Source: Flavobacteriales bacterium (GTDB taxonomy: Bacteria > Bacteroidota > Bacteroidia > Flavobacteriales_F > PHOS-HE28). From it: a stretch of 64,000 nucleotides of DNA. The notes beneath the pieces were generated by a model. It was not told where the DNA came from. It searched no databases and worked only from the letters and a program-made list of their open reading frames with translations. The position numbers and the translations under genes were made by a program. Positions 42,215 to 51,200 of the stretch are shown in pieces; the stretch's first letter is position 1; every line of letters starts with the position of its first letter. The DNA is taken from contig JACJZI010000007.1 in NCBI GenBank assembly GCA_020635655.1, forward strand, positions 62,001-126,000, written 5' to 3'.

Positions 42215-42691
42215 ATGAAAACGCTGACCGCAATGATCGGTACCCTGACGATCTCCCTGGTATTCGCCAATAGCGGGTTCGGCCAGGACCGCACCAAGGA
42301 CCTGGCGGTGTTGAACGACCTCTACGCCGGGTCCGTGAAGTTCCGGATCGATCGAGATGACCGGCTCATCGCGGACCTGTTCGACGACAGCGGTCATTTC
42401 CGTGAGGATGCGGTATACATCGAGTTCCTGGACCCGGACCTGTTCGCCTTCAGCCCGGAGGAGAACGCGGTGGTCCTGAAGTGCAGGGACGACCAGGGGC
42501 AATGCATCGAGAAGGAGGTCTTCAAGTTGAACGTCATCCGCCGCACCGGACGAAGTGCCCTTCCCGCGCCGGCGGACGACGCCTCGGGGCGGAAGGCCAT
42601 CGCATTGCTGCAACAACTGGTGCGCGGCGTGCAGCTGGCCCGAACAAGCGAGACCGATGAAACCCGTGCACGTCCAAACCGTAACAAGTGA
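42215..42691 (+). CDS. Small exported protein of unknown function
   Basis: A 158-residue protein starting with a signal peptide (MIGTLTISLVFANSGFGQ). The mature part is acidic with a beta-rich region (KFRIDRDDRLIADLFDDSGH, DAVYIEFLDPDLFAFSPEEN, VVLKCRDDQGQCIEKEVFKL) and two Cys about seven residues apart. The C-terminal tail is basic. I recognise no family. It is the first of three small exported proteins on one probable transcript; the TPR gene begins 14 bases after its stop. Confidence 0.7.
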   Translation: MKTLTAMIGTLTISLVFANSGFGQDRTKDLAVLNDLYAGSVKFRIDRDDRLIADLFDDSGHFREDAVYIEFLDPDLFAFSPEENAVVLKCRDDQGQCIEKEVFKLNVIRRTGRSALPAPADDASGRKAIALLQQLVRGVQLARTSETDETRARPNRNK

Positions 42692-42705
42692 TCACTCCAG
42701 AACCA

Positions 42706-43248
42706 ATGACCGCGATGAAGCACATTTGGACGATCCTGCTCGCACTCCCGGCGACCATGCTCCATGCCCAGGACCTGGCCAGTGCCGCCAGGGGGGACGG
42801 TACCATGGATAGGACCTATGCCGAGGCCGAGAAGGCCTATCAACAGACCGAGTATGCCAAGGCGATCGAGCTCTACGGGCAGGTCCTGGCCATGGACCCC
42901 GACAACCTGAACGCCTTTCTGCATCGCGGGTTCTGCCACAGCCTGAACAAGGACTACGAACTGGCCATCGCGGATTTCAGCTCGGTGATCGCCCGGAAAC
43001 CTGACCATCTCTGGGCCTACACGAGCCGCGGCAGTGCGTACAACAAGTTGAAGAAGTACGACAAAGCGGTCCAGGACTTCGACACGGTCCTCAGCCTGGA
43101 CCCGAAGAACCAGGAGGCCTACAACAACCGTGGCTGGTCGAAGAAGGGGCTTGGGGACCCCAAGGGCGCCTGCAAGGACTGGAAGGCCAGCCAACGCATG
43201 GGCAATGCCGAGGCCAAGATCATCCTGAACAACAACCGATGCAAATGA
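42706..43248 (+). CDS. Exported TPR protein
   Basis: A 180-residue protein with a signal peptide (KHIWTILLALPATMLHAQ) and three TPR units (AEKAYQQTEYAKAIELYGQV, FCHSLNKDYELAIADFSSVI and SAYNKLKKYDKAVQDFDTVL), ending with a partial capping helix (NNRGWSKKGLGDPKGACKDW). The ATG at 42706 or 42715 both fit; a GTG at 42688 would overlap the upstream stop. Its 3' end overlaps the next gene by ten bases. It probably binds a partner protein in the periplasm. Confidence 0.82.
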   Translation: MTAMKHIWTILLALPATMLHAQDLASAARGDGTMDRTYAEAEKAYQQTEYAKAIELYGQVLAMDPDNLNAFLHRGFCHSLNKDYELAIADFSSVIARKPDHLWAYTSRGSAYNKLKKYDKAVQDFDTVLSLDPKNQEAYNNRGWSKKGLGDPKGACKDWKASQRMGNAEAKIILNNNRCK

Positions 43249-43652
43249 GCCGCACGATCCTCCTGATCACCCTCTCCCTCCTGCTGACCGCCCGGTCACA
43301 CGCCCAGGACCGCGAAGCATCGAGTTGTGTGATGAAGACACGCTCGACGTGGGGGCAGCCCTGCGAGAAGTGCGAGTATTACAAGGAGGGCTACAAACGT
43401 GACTTTTCCGGCACCTACCAGATCACGCTGAAGAACATCTGCAGCGAGTTCGTGGAGGTCAAGGTGGCCGTGCAGGAAACGAACGGCAGTTGGCGGACGT
43501 TCCCCGTGCACGCACTCGGACCCGATGAGGAGATGGAGGCCTTTGCCTGTCACGGTTCGGGCAAGTACCTCTACTGGGTGCGCCGATTGAACGACACGGA
43601 GATCATCCTGCCGACCGACCAGGAGATCCTGACCGAGTACCGCGACCGATAG
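43239..43652 (+). CDS. Small Cys-rich exported protein of unknown function
   Basis: A 137-residue protein with a signal peptide (SRTILLITLSLLLTARSHAQ). Four Cys sit in the first half of the mature chain (SSCVMKTRSTWGQPCEKCEY and LKNICSEFVEV) and one more in AFACHGSGKYL. The rest looks like a compact beta sandwich (YQITLKNICSEFVEVKVAVQ). No family recognised. It overlaps the TPR gene by ten bases and closes a three-gene run of small secreted proteins. Confidence 0.72.
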   Translation: MQMSRTILLITLSLLLTARSHAQDREASSCVMKTRSTWGQPCEKCEYYKEGYKRDFSGTYQITLKNICSEFVEVKVAVQETNGSWRTFPVHALGPDEEMEAFACHGSGKYLYWVRRLNDTEIILPTDQEILTEYRDR

Positions 43653-43789
43653 GACCCACCCCCGTCCCGGCACGAGCGGTGTGCCGCCATCCGGGTTCAC
43701 ACCCGTTTGTTGATGAAGGGCCACAAGCTGATGCGAAAAGCATCGATGGGTCGCTCTAGTTTCGTCCACCATTCCGATGGCGATCCGCC

Positions 43790-44182
43790 ATGGCGACCCG
43801 CTTGCTGCATATCGACCGTACGGAGACATCGCCACAGGTCGACCTCGATCTGGAACACGGTCGTCTCGAGTTCATCGGCCGGTCGCTGCCCGCCAATTCG
43901 GAACAGTTCTATTCGCGGGTCTACCTGTGGCTGGACGATTACCTGCGCGCGCCATTGCCGGAGACGGTGGTGAACATGCGTCTGGACTATCTGGACACAA
44001 GCTCATCGAAGCACCTGTACAACATCTTCGAGCGCCTGAATGCCGTCAGCGAACGGGGCCAGAAGGTGAGTGTCAACTGGCACTACGAGACCGGTGACGA
44101 GGAAATGGCGGAGACCGGCGAGGACTACCGTGATTTCTTCAAGCTCGACTTCCGCATCATCGAGGTGGCGGAACTGTTCTGA
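43790..44182 (+). CDS. SiaC family regulatory protein (DUF1987)
   Basis: A 130-residue cytoplasmic protein. The family core is LLHIDRTETSPQVDLDLEHG, EFIGRSLPANSEQFY and NMRLDYLDTSSSKHLYNIFE, where the TSSSK loop contains the phosphorylated Ser/Thr known from SiaC of Pseudomonas aeruginosa. There, SiaC is phosphorylated by SiaB, dephosphorylated by SiaA and activates the diguanylate cyclase SiaD. None of those partners is next to this gene, so it is an orphan here. A -7-like TAGTTTCG (43757-43764, one mismatch) lies 25 bases upstream. Confidence 0.85.
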   Translation: MATRLLHIDRTETSPQVDLDLEHGRLEFIGRSLPANSEQFYSRVYLWLDDYLRAPLPETVVNMRLDYLDTSSSKHLYNIFERLNAVSERGQKVSVNWHYETGDEEMAETGEDYRDFFKLDFRIIEVAELF

Positions 44183-44230
44183 GCAGCGGTCCGGCGTTCC
44201 TCATTTACCTGATCGGTCCGCGGGCCCGGG

Positions 44231-45562
44231 TCAAAGCAGTTGATTGGCGAGATTGGCCAATGCGCTCCTCTCCCCCTTCTCGAGCGTGATGTGGGCGAAC
44301 AGGGGATCGCCCTTGGCCTTGTCGATCAGGTAGCTGAGGCCGTTGCTCTCGGCATCCAGATAGGGCGTGTCGATCTGGTGGATGTCCCCCGTGAAGACGA
44401 TCTTGGTCCCTTCACCCGCCCGGCTGATAACGGTCTTGATCTCATGCGGGGTCAGGTTCTGTGCCTCGTCGATGATGAAGAAGATGTTGCTGAGGCTCCG
44501 ACCGCGGATATAGGCCAATGGAGCGATCGCGATCTTCTCGTTCTCCAGCATCTCATCGATGCGCTTGGGCGTGCTGTCGTGCTTCTCGAACTGGCCCTTG
44601 ATCAGCTTCAGGTTGTCCCACAGCGGTTGCATGTAGGGATCGAGCTTGCTCTGGATGTCACCGGGCAGGTAGCCGATGTCCTTGTTGCTCAACGGCACGA
44701 CAGGCCGCGTGACATAGATCTGCCGGTAAAGGCGCCGTTGTTCCAGCGCGCATGCCAGCGCGAGCAGTGTCTTGCCCGTACCGGCGGTACCCTGCAGTGT
44801 GACCAGACGGATCTCCGGGTCCAGGAGCGCCGACATCGCCAGCGCCTGTTCCGCGTTGCGTGGCCCGATGCCGAACACATGCTGCTTCTCGACACGGTTC
44901 ACCTGCGCGGTCCGCGGATCATATTTGGCGAGTATCGACTTTTTCTTGTGACGAAGGATGAAAAAGTGATTGCCGGAAGGCTTCTCAAGTCCCAGGCGTT
45001 CGATGTCCGAGCTGCCCTCCTCGAAGAGCCCATCGATGAGCCCCTCATCGACGTCCTCCACCACGGTGCGACCGGTGTACAGCTTCTGACGCACGTCATG
45101 CACCTTGCCGGTCAGGTAGTCCTCCGCGTCGATGTTCAGTGACTTCGCCTTGAGCCGGAGACAGACATCCTTGGTCACCAGCACCACCCGGCGTGCCTTG
45201 TTCGCGCGCTTCAGCGTGAGCGCGGCGTTGAGGATGCGGTGATCGTACTTGTCGTCGTCGAAGACCTTGGTGGCATCGACCCCGTTGAGGTCGTGCTTGG
45301 CCACCACCTTGATCATGCCGGACCCGTCCCCGTTCAGGGGGATCCAATCGGTCAGCAGCTCCCGCTTCGCGACCGTGTCGATGAGCCGGATGAATTCCCG
45401 GGCCTCATAGTTCACTGTTTCATTTCCCTTCTTGAAGGTATCGAGTTCTTCGAGGACTTCTATCGGAATGGCCACGTCGTGCTCTTCGAAGCTCTTGATG
45501 GCCGAGTGGTCGTACAGGATAACAGAGGTATCCAGCACGAAGATCTTGCGCTCTTTCTTCAT
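44231..45562 (-). CDS. PhoH-family ATPase with N-terminal PIN domain
   Basis: A 443-residue protein with a PIN nuclease domain (~5-145: IFVLDTSVILYDHSAI, LEELDTFKKGNE and DDDKYDHRILNAAL supplying the acidic residues) fused to a PhoH ATPase (~225-443). Walker A is GTAGTGKT (258-265), Walker B FFIIDEAQN and sensor IVFTGDIHQID. PIN-PhoH proteins such as PhoH2 act as RNases/RNA helicases. An exact -7 element lies 22 bases upstream of ATG 45562, which excludes the longer start at 45640. Confidence 0.92.
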   Translation of the reverse strand: MKKERKIFVLDTSVILYDHSAIKSFEEHDVAIPIEVLEELDTFKKGNETVNYEAREFIRLIDTVAKRELLTDWIPLNGDGSGMIKVVAKHDLNGVDATKVFDDDKYDHRILNAALTLKRANKARRVVLVTKDVCLRLKAKSLNIDAEDYLTGKVHDVRQKLYTGRTVVEDVDEGLIDGLFEEGSSDIERLGLEKPSGNHFFILRHKKKSILAKYDPRTAQVNRVEKQHVFGIGPRNAEQALAMSALLDPEIRLVTLQGTAGTGKTLLALACALEQRRLYRQIYVTRPVVPLSNKDIGYLPGDIQSKLDPYMQPLWDNLKLIKGQFEKHDSTPKRIDEMLENEKIAIAPLAYIRGRSLSNIFFIIDEAQNLTPHEIKTVISRAGEGTKIVFTGDIHQIDTPYLDAESNGLSYLIDKAKGDPLFAHITLEKGERSALANLANQLL

Positions 45563-45584
45563 CCGATCAAGGAACGGTAGTGGC

Positions 45585-45592
45585 CAAATGTA
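45585..45592 (-). promoter_or_regulatory. -7 promoter element (TACATTTG) of the PIN-PhoH gene
   Basis: An exact TAnnTTTG on the minus strand, 22 bases before the ATG at 45562. No good -33 element seen. Confidence 0.6.
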
Positions 45593-46068
45593 TCGGAGGG
45601 GGGAACCGCGCTTCCGCACGCGCATGGCGCACTTATTCACAACCGATCGTGTTGTTCACAGGATCGCGCAGGACCGTTCGGCAGTGTTGGCCATGCGGCG
45701 GAACGCAGAGCGGGGGTCGACCTTGTCGGTGACCCCCGCTCCCATCCTTACGGGCCGTGACCCGCTCGTGATGCCAAGCTCATCCACTTTGTCGCATCGC
45801 CCTCGTTCCCGACGTTGCCGTCGTCACCAGGTCGGTGTCCGTCCGGTGGTGGGGTCATGCGTGGCTGGCACACCGCCCCGCGCCGCAGCCTCACCTCTTA
45901 CCAGGTACCGAATGCGTCCCGAAGGTCACTTTCAGTCGGCCACTTCGCTCTTACACACCGAACGTGGATCACGCTTGGTGAGGCCAAGGTATCCGGGGGC
46001 CGATCGAAGGCCAATTCCATGGGCTTCGCCTTTTGCACAACTTGTGCACAGCCCCAACGAACACCGGT
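45593..46068. other. Non-coding stretch with palindrome and DnaA-box-like sequences
   Basis: About 475 bases without a believable gene: the open frames across it lack family features and run in conflict. It contains TTATTCACA (45633-45641), an exact DnaA-box consensus TTATNCACA, and a looser TTGTTCACA 10 bases further (45652-45660). It also has an 11-bp perfect hairpin (45708-45741) and a 15-base palindrome TGCACAACTTGTGCA (46034-46048) whose right half overlaps TTGTGCACA. No AT-rich unwinding region is obvious. It lies upstream of PIN-PhoH and downstream of a T9SS cargo gene. Confidence 0.45.
45708..45741. repeat. 11-bp perfect inverted repeat, 12-nt loop
   Basis: GAGCGGGGGTC at 45708-45718 and GACCCCCGCTC at 45731-45741 pair perfectly. 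Neither side has a T run, so it is not a standard intrinsic terminator. It could fold in RNA from either strand. Confidence 0.6.
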
Positions 46069-48042
46069 TCAACGGCCAAGCATCAGCCGCTGTCGGACGG
46101 CCGGCCCCCTCTCGGGGATCCATTCCGCGATGTACACGGCCTGCCCGATCGCACCCAGATCCACGCGCACCACGCCGTCGAGCAGGAGTTCGGAAGAATG
46201 GACCGTTCGACCCTGGGTGTCGTGAATGCGCAGCATGCCCGGAACGGTGGCACCATCGGTCGATGCGATGCGGACCGTGGCTCCATCGACCACTGCGATG
46301 GACACAACCGAGGTCGCATGCGCAACTATCCCGAGACAGGGTTGGACCAGCACGGCCAGCGCTGCGGATGCGTCCGTGCATGGCGGGATCCCGGCGACCG
46401 TGTAGGTGTAAAGTCCGGAGGGATCACTGGTCGGCATCAGGATCCCGCTGTGCGCCTGACCGTTCGGGTCCATCCAGGACCCACCCGGGTCCGGTGTTCC
46501 ACCCAGATACGGCAGCAGGTCCGTGGGGCCCGCGTTCTCGCAGATCGCAGCCGTCCCGTTGGAGCCTGCATCGGGTGGGTCCATCACGTCGAAGACGAGA
46601 TCGGCCGTATCGTTCACGCAGGGCGCTGTGCCGTATACCACATAGAGGATGTCATAGTTGCCAGCGGTCGTGGGCAACTGGGAGATGGGCATGCCGTTCG
46701 ACCAAAAGATGCCGGTGAGGTCGCCCCCATTGATGAACCCGATCAACGGCGATGGCGTGCCCATGTTGCAAATGGCGAACATGCCGGAGTTGCCCGCATT
46801 GGCCCCTTCGTTCAAGGTCACGTTCACCACGGCCGTATCCGCCGGGCAGACCCCGTTGTCGACCACATATGCGTATGGCCCACCGTTGTCGGCATCCGTA
46901 TCGAACAAGGCCGGATGCGGCACACCGCCGGGCCCGGCCCAGGAACCACTGCTGTCCGGGGATCCGCCAAGCTCGAGGAACAGATCGTAGGTGCCCGTGT
47001 TCTTGCAATAGGTCACCGCGTTGTCAAGTCCCGCATCGGGTTCGGATACGATGGTCAGGTCCAGGCCGTTGTCCGAACCGATCGTCATGGGCATGCTCGC
47101 CATGACCCGGACCCTGTATCCCGCCCCCGGGGGTGTGCCGGGTGGGATCGTGGCCATGATGGGTGTGGCCGAAGTGGCCGCGACACTGCCGATGGATGTC
47201 GGCGAAGCAAATGAACCGGTCGCATCGGAGAGCTCGGCGGTGAAGACATTGCCTGCCGTGTAGGTGCCCTGCACAACGTAATCCACCACCAGCGCGGAAC
47301 CTGCGCAATAGACCTGTGATCCGGTCGCGTTCGTGGTGATCGCGGCGGGTGTCGTGGCGGTCGCCGCGATGCGGACATCATCTATGCCGAACGCGGGGTC
47401 CTGCGCATTGATGGAGGTGCCGTTGACGAACCGGAACCCGAACCGTACCGTGGCCTGTCCGGCCAGTCCCGGCAGGGTGATGGATTGTTGCACCCAGGAG
47501 GCCTGCGCGTGGTATTGCGTGATGGGCGTGGTGATCAGGCTCCAATTGGCACCCCCATCGGTGCTGGAATAGACCTCGCCATAGGCATTGTTGCTCCCCG
47601 CACAAAGCCACCAGAAGGAGAGCGTGACATCGGAGTAACCGATCGTGCTCACATCGTTCGTCATCCGGGCGAAGTGGCTCCCGCTGTTCGTGCAAAGGCC
47701 GTCCGCCGCCGAGAAGCAACAATTGGTGATGCCGTCCGCGATCGCCTCCACGCTCGTGATGTGCATGTAGTGCCCATTGGACGACCCGATCCCGCCCGGT
47801 TGGCCGGCGGTGTTGTTGATCGTGTAGGTGAACGGGATGCCGAGGCAGATCACATCGCCGCTTCCGCCGGTGTAGCTGGAATTGATCAGCCAGGTATTGG
47901 CCCCGCCCACCTGCGAACCGACATCCGCGGTGTTCAGGTCGAATGCGGGAGCGGGACCTTCGAAGTCCTCCGTGAACAGCACGGTCTGGGCTTGGACGGC
48001 CAACAAGGCGGTGCCTGCCGCCAGGGTGAACAAGAGGCGCAT
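46069..48042 (-). CDS. T9SS-secreted protein with Ig-like/PKD-like repeats
   Basis: A 657-residue cell-surface or secreted protein. A signal peptide (RLLFTLAAGTALLAVQAQ) precedes a jelly-roll-like domain that starts TVLFTEDFEGPAP and includes SDVTLSFWWLCAGSNNAYGE (~20-230). Then come beta-sandwich repeats with PDAG-type starts (SEPDAGLDNAVTYCKNTG, MDPPDAGSNGTAAICENAG), each ending in GSW-containing strands. The C-terminal ~75 residues (LRIHDTQGRTVHSSELLLDG, AIGQAVYIAEWIPERGP) form a T9SS sorting domain. ATG 48042 is taken because it immediately precedes the signal peptide. Adhesion or enzyme activity cannot be told. Confidence 0.82.
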   Translation of the reverse strand: MRLLFTLAAGTALLAVQAQTVLFTEDFEGPAPAFDLNTADVGSQVGGANTWLINSSYTGGSGDVICLGIPFTYTINNTAGQPGGIGSSNGHYMHITSVEAIADGITNCCFSAADGLCTNSGSHFARMTNDVSTIGYSDVTLSFWWLCAGSNNAYGEVYSSTDGGANWSLITTPITQYHAQASWVQQSITLPGLAGQATVRFGFRFVNGTSINAQDPAFGIDDVRIAATATTPAAITTNATGSQVYCAGSALVVDYVVQGTYTAGNVFTAELSDATGSFASPTSIGSVAATSATPIMATIPPGTPPGAGYRVRVMASMPMTIGSDNGLDLTIVSEPDAGLDNAVTYCKNTGTYDLFLELGGSPDSSGSWAGPGGVPHPALFDTDADNGGPYAYVVDNGVCPADTAVVNVTLNEGANAGNSGMFAICNMGTPSPLIGFINGGDLTGIFWSNGMPISQLPTTAGNYDILYVVYGTAPCVNDTADLVFDVMDPPDAGSNGTAAICENAGPTDLLPYLGGTPDPGGSWMDPNGQAHSGILMPTSDPSGLYTYTVAGIPPCTDASAALAVLVQPCLGIVAHATSVVSIAVVDGATVRIASTDGATVPGMLRIHDTQGRTVHSSELLLDGVVRVDLGAIGQAVYIAEWIPERGPAVRQRLMLGR

Positions 48043-48220
48043 GGGAAGGGGTCTAGACGGTCGTGAAACTAGGTCACCTTTGTCATTCCGGGGGACTTCC
48101 CGCCCCTTTCTTTCATCGGGAACGGCCACGAGATGTTAACGATCCGGTGACCATTTCGTCGATCCCGGCTAACTTGCTCTCCCTCACTTTGTTCCGAAGA
48201 ATCCAACACCCCTACAGCAG

Positions 48221-51200
48221 ATGAAGAACCGAAGTCGAAACTCAAGACCGTGGCTGGCGATGCTCGGTCTGGCAATGGCCCCGGCATGGGTCGACGCGCA
48301 AATCGCCGCATGGGATTTTACCGGCGAGAATACCGTGGCCACTTCCACGGCGGAAGTATTCGATGCCAACATGGATGCATCGAACCTCGTCACGCGCGGT
48401 GTGAACGCACCCGCGAGTTCTGGAACGAACTCATTCCGCACCCAGGGTTTCCAGAACGATGGGATCTCCACGGCCAATCTGGACTATTTCCAGATCACAC
48501 TGAGCGCATCAACTGGCTACACCCTTTCACTTAGCACCATCGATGCGCGACTGACCGGAACATCCTCGTATTCCGCAGCCCCTGGTGCATCGAACCAATT
48601 CGCGTACAGCCTTGATGGCACGACCTTCTCGCTTATCGGCTCGCCTGCGGTGGTGATCGGCACGAACCAGACCATTCCGCAGATCGATGTCACAGGCATC
48701 CCGGCTCTCCAGAATGTGGCGGACGGGGTGACGATCACCCTCCGGTTCTATGCCACTGGACAGACCGGCACGGGTGGCTGGGGGTTCTATTCCAACACCT
48801 CAGGCGCCTATGGTCTGGCGGTCGGGGGAACCCTTACTCCTTCCGGACCGGCCTGCGGGATCACGCTCAATGCGGAGAGCGCCGTGTGCAATAGCATGAC
48901 CTCCGGCGCTGGTAATGATACCTACGACCTGAGCATTCCCTACAACGGTGTTCAAGCGGGAGTCACGGTGATCAACAACAGCGGTTCGGGCAGCGTGACC
49001 GGCGATGATCCCGCCACCGTAAGTGACGGCACCATCGTGATCAGCGGCATCAGCGAGGACGATGCCTATGATGTGACCTTCAGCATGCCTTGTGATGCCC
49101 TTACCGTGAGCGGTGCCGCGCCGAACTGCGAACCGGCACCCGCCGGCACCATCATCAACTTCGATGATGATCTCAACTGGACCCAGGGATCCGTGGCGCT
49201 GACCTCCTATGCCTCCGATCACCTGTACGCATCGAACGATTGGTCCTTCACGGGTGGTCCGGCCCTCCGTCAGGGAACCGCGGCCCAGGATGGGTTCCCG
49301 GGCGCGTTCGGCACCTATTCCTGGAGGCTCCAGAACGTGGCGACGGTGGATTGGCGCGCGACCTGGCAGGGAACGGACATCATTGATGTGTTCGGCTTCA
49401 AGGTGCGCCGCTGGGACGGAAGCCCCAGCCCCGCTTTCGAAGTGAGCTACAGCACCGACGGTGGTTCGACCTTCTCCGCCTCCGTGCAGACGATCGACAA
49501 CACCTATCTCAACAATACTTCGGACTGGACGACCTTCAGCTACACCATTCCTTCCCCTGCCGCCGTGGCAGCGGGCCAGTTCGTGGTGCGTGTGGCCTCC
49601 ACCGGTACTACCGAGCGGATCATGATCGATGACTTCTACTTCGAGACCAGTCCGCTCCCGCCGGGTGCAGGCATCGTGATCAACGAAGTGGATTCCGACA
49701 CGCCCGGCACGGACGATATGGAATTCGTGGAGCTCTATGGCCCGGCCAATGCCCCCTTGGACGGGTTGGTCCTCGTGTTCTGGAACGGCAGCAACGACCA
49801 GTCCTACTCCGCTATCGACCTGGACGGCTTCAGTTTGGACGCCAACGGCTTTTTCGTCGCGGGCAATTCCGGGGTGACACCTGCGCCCGGGGTCACCTTC
49901 GCGAACAACTTGCTCCAGAACGGTGCCGACGCAGTGGCCCTGTACGTCGGCGATGCGACCGACTTCCCCACTGGAACGCCCGTCACGGCAACGAACATCA
50001 TCGACGCACTGGTGTATGACACGGACGATGCGGATGACACGGGCCTGTTGAGCGTATTGACACCGGGGCAACCCCAGATCAATGAGAACGCGAACGGGAA
50101 CAAGGACCTCGAATCCTGCTCACGCTTCCCGGACGGTGGCACCCCGTTGAACACCTCCACCTATGTGGTGCAATTGGCCACGCCCGGTGCGACCAACGTG
50201 GGCAGCTGCGGTGTGGTGTTCCAAACGGAGAGCGCCGTCTGCAACAGCTCCAACCCAGGTCCGGGCGACACCTACGACCTGAGCATTCCCTACAGCGGCA
50301 TCCAGGCGGGCGTGACCGTGATCAACAACAGCGCCTCGGGCAGCGTGAGCGGTGATGACCCCGCCACCGTGGCCAATGGCACCATCGTGATCAGTGGCAT
50401 CAACGAGACCGACAACTACGACGTGTCGCTCTCCTCGCCCTGCGACCTGGTGAACGTCACCGGTCAGGCACCGGTCTGCGAACCACCGATCGACTACACG
50501 GTGCTGAAGATCAACGAGGTGGACTACGACATGCCCGGCACCGACACGACGGAGTTCGTCGAGATCAAGAACACGGGAGCCTTGGCCATCAACATCGGTG
50601 GCGTACAGCTTCAACTGATCAACGGCAGCAATGGGCTTCCTTATGCGACCTACGTGCTCAACAACACGGTGCTGGCCGCCGGTGACTACTACGTGGTGGG
50701 CTCCAGCTACGTCGAGAACGTGGACCAGGTGGAATGGACCAGCAATGGCATCCAGAATGGTGCGCCGGACGGAGTTGCCCTGCTCGACCCGAGCAACAAC
50801 CTGCTGGATGCAGTGACCTACGAAGGCGACATCGCCGGCTATACCGAAGGCTCCGGCGTGGGCCTCGAGGACAACCCGACAGGCGTACCGCCATACAACG
50901 AACTGAGCATCTCGCGCTATCCGGATGGCACGGACACGGACCAGAACAACGTGGACTTCATGGTCAAGTGCATCACCCCGGGCACCACGAACTCCCCGGC
51001 GAACGACTTCTGTGTCTGCGCACCCGCACAGGCCACGATCGGCACCCAGTGCATCGATGAGTTCACTTTCAACATCATCGTGAACGTGACGGACCTGGGC
51101 AGCAGCAGCAATGTGGTGGTACTGGACGACCTGAACGGCTACCTGGAGATCGCGACGACCACTGGGCCGATCGTGCTCGGGCCGTACAACAACAACGACG

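Noticed and set aside
45815..46381. Short open frames in the 45.6-46.1 kb gap
   Set aside because: Frames on both strands conflict, run into the neighbouring T9SS gene and contain no recognisable motif or plausible start context.
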